A DNA stretch of 18,002 bases from JAMOQA01 sp964582785. GTDB lineage: Bacteria > Acidobacteriota > Polarisedimenticolia > J045. Below the pieces are notes generated by a model, which was not told the DNA's origin, did no database searches, and saw only the letters and a program-made list of their open reading frames with translations. Below, one piece after another: positions 1-6,774 of the stretch. How positions within the stretch are numbered: the stretch's first letter is position 1; every line of letters begins with the position of its first letter. The translations under genes were made by a program, and so were the position numbers. The stretch lies in NCBI GenBank assembly GCA_964582785.1, contig CAZOTT010000054.1:1-18002 (forward strand), written 5' to 3'.

Positions 1-2
1 AC

Positions 3-1643
3 TACTACGGCTGGGACCGGCTTTCTCCCGGGACCCACGAGGCGGTGGGCTGGATCTACTTCATCGCCGCCGAGGCTTCCCTCGTCATCATCAACGGGAT
101 CATCTCCTGCCAGATGACCGCCGGGAAGTGGGTGGAGACCCGGAGCTTCTGGGACGGGTTCTTCAACCCGACCTACTGGCCCTCCACCGTCCTGCGAACG
201 CTCCTCGCGATGGGGATCGCCGGGGTCTACGCCCTGCTCACCGCCCGGTACGTGGCGGACGGGGCGGTCCGGGAGAAGATCGCGCGCTGGACGACGACCC
301 GGTGGGTGCTGCCCGCCTCCGTCGGCGTGGCCCTCTCCCTCGCCTGGTACTTCCACGGGGCCCTCGCGGGCGGCGTGCCGGCCGGGGAGATCCTCGGGGC
401 GAAGGAGAACACCCTCCGGGCGGTGCTCGGCTCGATCTTCTCCTTTTCCCACGACAGCGGGTATCCGCCCGCGATCCTCGGCGCCCAGGTGGCGATCTTC
501 GGTTCCCTGCTCGTGTTTCTCCTGGCGGTCGTCGCCGGCTGGTTGCGGCCGCGGACCTACTGCGCCCTGAACCCGTGGCTGATGGTCCTGGTGGGCCTGC
601 TGGCGATGGGGGGCGGCGAGTTCGTCCGGGAAGACCTGCGCAAGCCGTGGGTGATCGACCACTTCATGTTCGTCAACTCGGTGCGCCTGCCGGCTCCCCC
701 CGAGGTGCCGCGGCCCCCGGCGGAAGCGGCGGAGCAGGTCCGGGACCGGTTCGACGTCCCGACCCTCGACCGGGTGGGGGTGCTCCGGTCCGCCCTCTGG
801 ACCCGGTTGCCGGAAGGGGTGGACCTCGACCACCTGCCGGAAGAGGCTTCCGCCCGGGCGCAGGCGGAGGCGGCGGCCGGCGGGGAGGTCTTCCGCCTGC
901 TCTGCTCCGGCTGCCACACGATCGACGGCTACCTGGCGATCCGGCCCCTCGTCACGGGCCGGAAGACCGCCGCCATCGAGGGGATTCTGGGCCGGCTGGC
1001 GAAGCCGGTGGATGCGGCGGGGAAGCCGACGACCTGGGACGACCCTCACCTGCGGCTCGTCACCTGGCGCCACCGCCGGATGCCTCCCTTCGTCGGAACC
1101 GACGCGGAAAAGCACGCCCTGGCCGTCTGGCTGGCCCGCCTCGGGGGCGACGAGCAGGCCGGGATGGAGGCCCCTTCCGCGGGCGCCGGCCCCGGGCCGG
1201 ACCTCTTCGCGGAACAGTGCGCGATGTGCCACGGGCCGGACGGGGACTGGCCCATCCTCGAGAAGCTGAAGGGGGCCGACGTGGACGAGCTCTACGAGCG
1301 GATCGGCCGGCTCCCGGAGATCAACGACATGATGCCGGGCTTCGAGGGAACCGACGCCGAGCGCCGGGCCCTCGCCGAGTTCCTCGCCTCCGGCGGCGCG
1401 GTCGCTCCCGCCCCGTCCCACGGCGGCGGGGCGACCCTCTTCGAGGCCCAGTGCGCGATGTGCCACGGGCCGGACGGGGACTGGCCCATCCTCGAGAAGC
1501 TGAAGGGGGCCGACGTGGACGAGCTCTACGAGCGGATCGGCCGGCTCCCGGAGATCAACGACATGATGCCGGGCTTCGAGGGAACCGACGCCGAGCGCCG
1601 GGCCCTCGCCGAGTTCCTCGCCTCCGGCGGGGACGGCCAGTGA
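3..1643 (+). CDS. CydA-like membrane protein fused to three c-type cytochrome domains (5' partial)
   Basis: The reading frame is open from the left edge, so the N-terminus lies outside the window; the ATG at 45 is internal. The first visible residues include GWDRL, a motif also found in cytochrome bd subunit I (CydA), followed by about five membrane helices and a GGEFVRE/LRKPW stretch before a periplasmic tail. The tail has three CXXCH haem c sites: CSGCH (about 899-913) followed by a distal RRMPPF methionine, and two CAMCH sites (about 1219 and 1453), each followed by MMPGF. Family knowledge: CydA-like proteins exchange electrons with quinol in the inner membrane. I infer that this one passes electrons between quinone and c-type haems rather than acting as a classical bd oxidase. 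The next gene starts 16 nt downstream and encodes another CydA-like subunit. The last two haem domains are identical copies. A Nitrospira-type bd-like oxidase and a quinol:cytochrome c reductase are both possible. Confidence 0.8.
   Translation, partial: YYGWDRLSPGTHEAVGWIYFIAAEASLVIINGIISCQMTAGKWVETRSFWDGFFNPTYWPSTVLRTLLAMGIAGVYALLTARYVADGAVREKIARWTTTRWVLPASVGVALSLAWYFHGALAGGVPAGEILGAKENTLRAVLGSIFSFSHDSGYPPAILGAQVAIFGSLLVFLLAVVAGWLRPRTYCALNPWLMVLVGLLAMGGGEFVREDLRKPWVIDHFMFVNSVRLPAPPEVPRPPAEAAEQVRDRFDVPTLDRVGVLRSALWTRLPEGVDLDHLPEEASARAQAEAAAGGEVFRLLCSGCHTIDGYLAIRPLVTGRKTAAIEGILGRLAKPVDAAGKPTTWDDPHLRLVTWRHRRMPPFVGTDAEKHALAVWLARLGGDEQAGMEAPSAGAGPGPDLFAEQCAMCHGPDGDWPILEKLKGADVDELYERIGRLPEINDMMPGFEGTDAERRALAEFLASGGAVAPAPSHGGGATLFEAQCAMCHGPDGDWPILEKLKGADVDELYERIGRLPEINDMMPGFEGTDAERRALAEFLASGGDGQ
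1215..1630 (+). repeat. Exact 182-bp tandem duplication encoding a haem c domain
   Basis: Bases 1215-1396 and 1449-1630 are identical over 182 bp at an offset of 234 bp (78 codons), so the frame is kept. Each copy encodes one complete mono-haem domain, from CAMCH through MMPGF to ASGG. The 52 bp between the copies encode an Ala/Pro/Gly linker. The absence of even synonymous differences points to very recent duplication or ongoing gene conversion. An assembly artefact is possible, but the distinct linker argues against simple stuttering. Confidence 0.97.
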
Positions 1644-1659
1644 GAAAGGGGGTGTGAAC

Positions 1660-2772
1660 ATGCTGCCGCTGGCGACGATCCCCCATCCCGACCCTATCCC
1701 GATGCCCACGCCCTTCTGGCTGGCGTGGTTCCTCCTGCTGCTGACCTTCTTCCTGCACGTGATCCCGATGAACCTGATGTTCGGCGGGGCGGTGATCGGG
1801 GCGATCCTCCGGGGACGCCGCGAGGACCCCCGCGCCGCCCGGGTCGCCCACTGGATCGCCCGGGGACTGCCCGCGACGATCGCCGCGACGGTCACCATCG
1901 GGGTGGCCCCGCTCCTCTTCGCCCAGGTTCTCTTCGGGCGGCTGCTCTTCACCACGTCCGTCCTGATGGGCTGGTTCTGGTTCGCGGTGGTCCCGGTGCT
2001 GATCCTCGGCTACTACGGGGCGTACCTGGTCTCCTTCCGCGGCGACCGGCTGGGAAGCTGGCTCGTGCCGGTTTCCTGGTTCACGGTCCTGTCCCTCGCG
2101 TACGTCGGGTTCATGTTCGCGAGCAACATGTCGCTGATGCTCCGGCCGGAGTGGTTCGCGGCGATGTACCGGGCGAGCGCCGCCGGGCTGCACCTCGACC
2201 TGGCCGACCCGGTCTTCTGGCCCCGGTGGCTCCACATGGTCGCCGGTTCCCTCGCCGTCGGCGGGCTCGGCGTCGCCCTGCTGGGTTTCTTCCGGCGCGG
2301 CGCGGAACCGGGCCCCTCGGAGCTGGCGATGCGGTACGGGCTGCGCTGGTTCGGCGTCCTGACCCTCGTCAACGTGGTTCCCGCGCTGTGGCTCCTGGCG
2401 GTGCTTCCCGGCCCGGTGCGGACCAGGATCCTCGGGGGGTCCCTCGCGGCCCTCGCCTTCCTCCTGGTCGGGGCGCTGGCGGGGATCATCGCCGCCGTCC
2501 TCGCCCTGCGGGCGGCCGGTGCGCGGGACCCGGCAGGCGGGGTCCCGGCTACGGTCGGCTCCCTGCTGCTGGCCCTGGTCTTCATGGTCCTCAACCGTGA
2601 CCAGGTCCGCCGGGGCTTCCTCGAGATCGCCGGCTACGCCCCGACGAAGTGGGTCGAGCCCCAGTGGGGCCCCATCGTGCTGTTCTTCGTGTTCCTCGTC
2701 GCGACGGTCGTCACCGTCCTCTGGATGGTGCGGGCCTTCCTCGCCGGGGGGCGGAAGGAAGCGGGCGCCTGA
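1660..2772 (+). CDS. CydA-like polytopic membrane subunit of a bd-type respiratory complex
   Basis: A 370-residue integral membrane protein with about nine predicted helices. Two histidines fall where CydA places haem ligands: His33 in FFLHVIPMNL near the end of helix 1, and His192 in RWLHMVAGSL. The latter aligns with the KFVHTVASGY segment of E. coli CydA, which holds haem b558 ligand His186. A segment near residues 118-131 (GYYGAYL...GDRL) resembles the CydA GWDRL region. The family and quinone/haem b role therefore look sound, but the exact reaction is inferred. I chose ATG 1660 over GTG 1654 because AAGGGGG at 1646-1652 lies 7 nt before the ATG and only 1 nt before the GTG. It follows the haem-fused subunit by 16 nt and is surely co-transcribed with it. 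No CydB-like gene is seen downstream; the operon ends here at a convergent junction. Confidence 0.72.
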   Translation: MLPLATIPHPDPIPMPTPFWLAWFLLLLTFFLHVIPMNLMFGGAVIGAILRGRREDPRAARVAHWIARGLPATIAATVTIGVAPLLFAQVLFGRLLFTTSVLMGWFWFAVVPVLILGYYGAYLVSFRGDRLGSWLVPVSWFTVLSLAYVGFMFASNMSLMLRPEWFAAMYRASAAGLHLDLADPVFWPRWLHMVAGSLAVGGLGVALLGFFRRGAEPGPSELAMRYGLRWFGVLTLVNVVPALWLLAVLPGPVRTRILGGSLAALAFLLVGALAGIIAAVLALRAAGARDPAGGVPATVGSLLLALVFMVLNRDQVRRGFLEIAGYAPTKWVEPQWGPIVLFFVFLVATVVTVLWMVRAFLAGGRKEAGA

Positions 2773-2790
2773 CGGGCCACCCCCTGCCCG

Positions 2791-2820
2791 GTGCGGCGGG
2801 GCCCCCGGGTCCCGCCGCGC
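2791..2820. terminator. Hairpin between convergent genes, probable bidirectional terminator
   Basis: An 8-bp perfect stem (2793-2800 with 2811-2818), extendable to 10 bp through one G-T wobble and one more pair, encloses a 10-nt loop that can pair further. It lies in the 63-nt gap between the stop codons of two converging genes. No T-tract follows on either strand, so the terminator call rests on position and stem strength. Confidence 0.45.
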
Positions 2821-2835
2821 CTGCCGGTCGCCGGT

Positions 2836-4314
2836 TCAGCCTTGCTGGAACTCCTTCCGGCGGGCTTCCATGATGATTTCCTGCACGTGGCGCCGGAGCA
2901 GGGTCTGGTAGCGGTCCCCTCCCACCCCCATGAAGGCGATCCGGACCGGCCGTTTCGCCGGGGCGGTCTCGAGCACCCGGCCGTGGAGCCGGGCGATCCC
3001 GGCGCGGAGCAGGGACGGCACGACCAGGTGGGCGCGGGCCTCGGCCGCCACGTCGAGGGGCAGCTCCAGGGTTCCGCCGACCTCGCAGATCGAGGTCAGC
3101 CGGCCGGTCCCCCGCACGATCGCGTGGGAGAACCGGTGCTCCCGGGCCAGGTAGACCCGGTCGGGATGGTCCTCCGCCCGGGGCGGGAGCAGCCGTTCCA
3201 GGAGCTCGTTCCAGGCCTCCCGGTCCCCGGGATCCGGAACCTCGAGGGGAGTTCCCCGGGCGGCCAGCTTCTCCCAGATCTTCTCCTCCCCGGGCGGCCC
3301 GAACGGCACCACCGGCGGTCCTTCCGCGGTCACCCGCAGCAGCTTGCCCGCGGCCAGCGGTTCCGCCAGGTCCGGCAGGCGGGGATGGACCAGCAGCAGG
3401 GCGGGGTTCAGGTGGGGCAGGGCCTTCGCCAGCTCCTCCGCGGAACGGATCCAGCGGAGGGCCCAGCGCCGCGGATCCAGGGTGGCCGCCACCCGGGTCA
3501 TCCGGGTGGACCGCCCGCAGAGCACCGCCACCTTCCGCTTCCGCGGGGCCGCCGCGAACCGCTCCCCCCGCACGGCGGCGGCCAGGTCCACCGACGCCTG
3601 GTCCCGCTGCGGGTCCAGTTCGTCGGGAACCTCTTCGAGCAGGGCCAGCTCGCTCCGCATCCCGTGGTTGTAGAACACGTCGTCCCGGGACGACGAGACG
3701 ACACGGACCGCGAGCCGTTCCCGCCCGAGGGCCCGGACGAGGAACCCCTCGATTTCCTGGATCGAACCCTCGGGCAGGAGCACGTCGGTCTCCAGCCGCA
3801 GGGTCCGCGGGGTCACCCAGCAGATCCGCCCGGCCCAGCCGAGGGCCACGTCCTCGCCGACCCGGGCGATCGCGTAGTCGTGGAAACCGATGCCGGCTCC
3901 CCGGCCCCGCTTTCCCAGGTACGCGCGGACGTGGGCGAGGAGGGCATGCTCCTCGTAGGGCCAGTCCAGCACCTGGCTGGTGCCGACCAGGGCCAGGTGG
4001 TCCTTTTCCTGGTCGCCGGTGGGGCTCGCCAGGAGGATCACCGGGATGTGCCGGGTGCGCGGATCGTTGCGCAGCCGCTCGAGGGGGGCGAAGGACGCCG
4101 GCTGGGCCACGACCACCAGGTCGGCGCCTTCCCGGGAGGCCCGGACCACGAGGCTGGCCGCCTGCTCGATGCCGGTCACCTCGGCGCCGAGCTCCTCCGC
4201 GCGGGACGCGAGGAACCGGGTGGTGGTTCCCCCGGCGTCCGAGACGAGGATGCGGGGCCGCACCGGGCCCGACGGTGCGCCGCCCGCCCCCTGGTCCGGC
4301 CGCTCGGCGGCCAT
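2836..4314 (-). CDS. Double pseudo-receiver / PilZ-like protein of unknown function
   Basis: 492 residues, cytoplasmic (no signal peptide or membrane helix). Residues 20-133 have the response-regulator receiver pattern, with RILVSD, ADLVVV, LRNDPRTRHIPVILL and a final HVRAYL helix. The phospho-acceptor Asp position is Ala70, the Thr/Ser switch is Ala96 and the conserved Lys is Trp118, so classical phosphorylation is unlikely. Residues 258-378 look like a second, more diverged receiver in which LLLVHPRLPD puts His310 at the Asp site. Each module is followed by a beta-rich stretch: about 141-230, and about 386-490 with REHR and EVGGTLEL resembling the RxxxR and D/NxSxxG motifs of PilZ. Those PilZ matches are weak. 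Start: ATG at 4314 has AAAGGAG upstream at normal spacing; the open frame continues upstream to 5118 only as an antisense shadow. The gene is monocistronic and converges on the CydA-like operon. Confidence 0.75.
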   Translation of the reverse strand: MAAERPDQGAGGAPSGPVRPRILVSDAGGTTTRFLASRAEELGAEVTGIEQAASLVVRASREGADLVVVAQPASFAPLERLRNDPRTRHIPVILLASPTGDQEKDHLALVGTSQVLDWPYEEHALLAHVRAYLGKRGRGAGIGFHDYAIARVGEDVALGWAGRICWVTPRTLRLETDVLLPEGSIQEIEGFLVRALGRERLAVRVVSSSRDDVFYNHGMRSELALLEEVPDELDPQRDQASVDLAAAVRGERFAAAPRKRKVAVLCGRSTRMTRVAATLDPRRWALRWIRSAEELAKALPHLNPALLLVHPRLPDLAEPLAAGKLLRVTAEGPPVVPFGPPGEEKIWEKLAARGTPLEVPDPGDREAWNELLERLLPPRAEDHPDRVYLAREHRFSHAIVRGTGRLTSICEVGGTLELPLDVAAEARAHLVVPSLLRAGIARLHGRVLETAPAKRPVRIAFMGVGGDRYQTLLRRHVQEIIMEARRKEFQQG

Positions 4315-4419
4315 GCCGGCTCCTTTCTCCCCCCGGGAGAACGTGGCGCCGGGACCGGTTCCCCGTCCACCTGCCCTCGGAGGGGCCGGCCGGCGACCCG
4401 CCGGGAAGCGCCCCGTCGC

Positions 4420-4480
4420 GAGCCGGGGCCCGCCGCCCGTCCACCTCGCCGGGGCGGCCCGGCGAGGAGGGCCCCGGCTC
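4420..4480 (-). terminator. Long nested inverted repeat downstream of the S46 peptidase gene
   Basis: An outer 12-bp perfect inverted repeat (4420-4431 with 4469-4480) encloses an inner 10-bp perfect stem (4444-4453 with 4458-4467) on a GCGG tetraloop. It begins 55 nt past the peptidase stop on the minus strand and lies about 105 nt upstream of the pseudo-receiver gene. It could terminate the peptidase transcript or separate the two genes. There is no T-tract on the minus strand. The rest of the 221-nt gap shows no credible gene. Confidence 0.5.
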
Positions 4481-4535
4481 CGGCCGCCTGCCGGAGGGCT
4501 CGTGCCGCCTGCGGCCCGGGGCGGAGCGGACCGGG

Positions 4536-6626
4536 CTACCGGCCGAGCAGCTCCTTCACGAGGGCGTCCGCGTGATAGATCTTCCGCAGCGCCTCGATCA
4601 TCCCCCCGGCATGAACCGCCACCGCCCGGTTCGTGCGCTCGTCGTAGACGAAGCGGCCGACGAGGCTCTCGATGTTCCCGTCGAAGATCAGCCCGACGAG
4701 CCGCCCCTCCCGGTCGATCACCGGCGAGCCGGAGTTGCCGCCGATGATGTCGCAGGTGCTGACGAAGTCGAGGCGGGTCGCCAGGTCCAGCTTCTTCTCC
4801 GCGCCGTTCCACCGCTCGGGGAGGGCCCACGGGGGCTTCCGGTCGAAGGAGAGGCTCCGGTCGAAGAGCCCGTAGAACGTCGTGAACGGAGGGGCCACCG
4901 TGCCGTTCATCGGGTACCCCTTCACCGTGCCGTACGCGAGGCGCAGGGTGAAGGTCGCGTCCGGGTAGGTGGACTTGCCGTAGACGGCGAACCGGGCGCG
5001 GCCGAGCTTCTCGCCGGCGATCGTCTGCAGGGCCTCGACCTTCTCCTCGTGCCACTTCCGCATCTCCCGGAGCAGCGGGTCGAGCCGGCGCACCCAGGCG
5101 ATCAGCGGATCGTCGCACTTCGCCACCGCCTCCCGGCCGCCCTTCACCAGTTCCCGGCGAAAGGCCGGGTCCCCGATCTTCGTCCGGGAGAAGACCTCGT
5201 GGGCGACCTCCCGCGGATCCCGGCCCCCGAGGGCCGCCCGGATGTACGGGTCGTCGTCACCCAGCCGTTCCCGCGCCATCTCGAGGAACGCCGCCGCGAT
5301 CCGCTCGTCCATCGCCGGGTAGACGGGGGCCGGCGAGAACATCCGGAACCGCAGGGAATCGAGCTGGGCGTCGTGGAAGCCGTCGAGGCGCTCGCCGTCC
5401 GGCTTCTCGACCTCCTCCACGTACCGCACGATCGCCAGCGCGGTCCCGGCCATCCGGGACCACGGCAGCCGCCGCCAGCGGTATTCCCGGAGGCGCTGCT
5501 TCTCGTTGGCGATCGCCCGTTCCACCAGGCCCCAGGCGTCGCCGTACTTCTCCTTCAGTTCCGGGTCCGCCTCCACCCGGGAGCGGAACGCCTGCTCGTC
5601 CTTCTTCTTCTTCGCCATCAGGTGCTCGTCGAGCAGCCCCTTGTACTCGCCGGTGTACGCCTTGATCGCGTTGTTCAGGCCGAACAGCATCCCGGTCGCC
5701 TGCCGGCGCTGCTCCGGGCCCTCTGCGGCGTAGTCCTCGAGCACCCCGACCATCTTCTTCATCACCTCGAGACGGACCGGGTAGCTGAAGTCCCGCAGGT
5801 ACTGGAGCTGGGCGAAGGTGTAGAGACGGTCGGTGCTGCCCGGGTGGCCCGAGACGAAGACCAGGTCGCCGGCCCGTGGCCCGGCGGGGTTCCAGCGGAG
5901 CCAGGCCGGGCTCCGGATCGGCTTCCCGTTCTCGTAGACGCGGAAGATGGCGAGGTCCAGGTCGTACCGCGGGTAGGTGAAGTTGTCCGGGTCACCCCCG
6001 AAGAACGCGACGTCGTCTTCCGGCGCGAAGACCAGCCGGATGTCCGTGTACTTCCGGTAGCGGTACAGCCAGTACTCGCCGCCGTGGTAGAGGGTCACCA
6101 CGTCGGAACGCAGCCCGGTCTTCTCCAGGCTCTCCTTCTCGATCTCCGCGATCCGCGCCTTGCGCGCCTTGAGCGCCTCCTCGTCCGACATGCCCGGCTT
6201 GACCGCGGAGGTCACCCGGTCGGTGACGTTCTCCATGGACACGAGGACGTTCAGCTCGAGGTCCGGGCACTTCATCTCCTGCTCCCGGGTCGCCGCGTAG
6301 AACCCGGTGTGGGTGTAGTCGTGCTCCCGGGAGGAGACCTTCTGCAACTGGCCCCGGGCGACGTGATGGTTCGTCAGCACCAGGCCGTCCGGGCTGACGA
6401 AGGACCCGGAACCCCCGTCGTTGAACCGGACGGAGGCGAGCCGCACGTGGTCGAGCCATTCCCGGGTCGGGGTGAACCCGTACCTTTCCTTCAGCTGCTT
6501 CAGCGGCGGGTTGTCGAAGGTCCACATTCCCTCGTCGGCGAGGGCCGGAAAGCCCCCGAGGAACGCCAGCCCGAGGGAGGCGAGGAAGAGGGACATCGTG
6601 GCAAGAGCGAGGGGATTTCGGCGCAT
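4536..6626 (-). CDS. S46 family dipeptidyl-peptidase (DPP7/DPP11 type), exported
   Basis: A 696-residue serine peptidase of MEROPS family S46, which removes dipeptides from the N-terminus of oligopeptides in the periplasm; about 700 residues is normal. Residues 1-30 form a signal peptide ending in ALA before DEG. The catalytic triad is visible: His88 in LVLTNHHV, Asp224 in YDLDLAIFRVY and Ser632 in IIGGNSGSPVID. Eighteen residues after the serine, Gly650 in LIFDGN occupies the position that is Gly in DPP7 and Arg in DPP11. This predicts a preference for hydrophobic or aliphatic rather than acidic penultimate residues. Start: the ATG at 6626 begins the signal peptide and has GAGGAG six bases upstream; the longer open frame to 6830 lacks support. 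It stands alone between the efflux operon and the pseudo-receiver gene, so amino-acid scavenging is inferred from family only. Confidence 0.93.
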   Translation of the reverse strand: MRRNPLALATMSLFLASLGLAFLGGFPALADEGMWTFDNPPLKQLKERYGFTPTREWLDHVRLASVRFNDGGSGSFVSPDGLVLTNHHVARGQLQKVSSREHDYTHTGFYAATREQEMKCPDLELNVLVSMENVTDRVTSAVKPGMSDEEALKARKARIAEIEKESLEKTGLRSDVVTLYHGGEYWLYRYRKYTDIRLVFAPEDDVAFFGGDPDNFTYPRYDLDLAIFRVYENGKPIRSPAWLRWNPAGPRAGDLVFVSGHPGSTDRLYTFAQLQYLRDFSYPVRLEVMKKMVGVLEDYAAEGPEQRRQATGMLFGLNNAIKAYTGEYKGLLDEHLMAKKKKDEQAFRSRVEADPELKEKYGDAWGLVERAIANEKQRLREYRWRRLPWSRMAGTALAIVRYVEEVEKPDGERLDGFHDAQLDSLRFRMFSPAPVYPAMDERIAAAFLEMARERLGDDDPYIRAALGGRDPREVAHEVFSRTKIGDPAFRRELVKGGREAVAKCDDPLIAWVRRLDPLLREMRKWHEEKVEALQTIAGEKLGRARFAVYGKSTYPDATFTLRLAYGTVKGYPMNGTVAPPFTTFYGLFDRSLSFDRKPPWALPERWNGAEKKLDLATRLDFVSTCDIIGGNSGSPVIDREGRLVGLIFDGNIESLVGRFVYDERTNRAVAVHAGGMIEALRKIYHADALVKELLGR

Positions 6627-6737
6627 GACGGTCTCCTCGGCGCGTGGGGACGCGCTTCCGGGGGAGGATACACCCCGCGCCCGGCCCGGCGGCTCCCGGT
6701 CGCCGGGCGGTCGCCGGGCGGCGCCGGCCGGTCGGCG

Positions 6738-6772
6738 CGGGCGGCAGGCCGTTCCGGCGCCGGGACCGCCCG
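6738..6772 (-). terminator. Possible hairpin terminator after the efflux operon
   Basis: A 7-bp stem (6738-6744 with 6766-6772) encloses a second palindrome (6754-6763), starting 3 nt after the pump stop codon on the minus strand. No T-tract follows. Upstream of the peptidase start, 6697-6719 also holds a short direct repeat, CGGTCGCCGGG twice. Confidence 0.3.
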
Positions 6773-6774
6773 TC

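Noticed and set aside
2791..4575. 594-residue open frame on the plus strand opposite the pseudo-receiver gene
   Set aside because: It is made of Pro/Gly/Arg/His-rich sequence with no domain, whereas the minus strand has a ribosome site and receiver-like motifs.
6626..6774. Promoter for the S46 peptidase around TGTATCCT on the minus strand
   Set aside because: A weak -10-like box is present, but no -35 match stands at proper spacing, so it is not listed as a feature.
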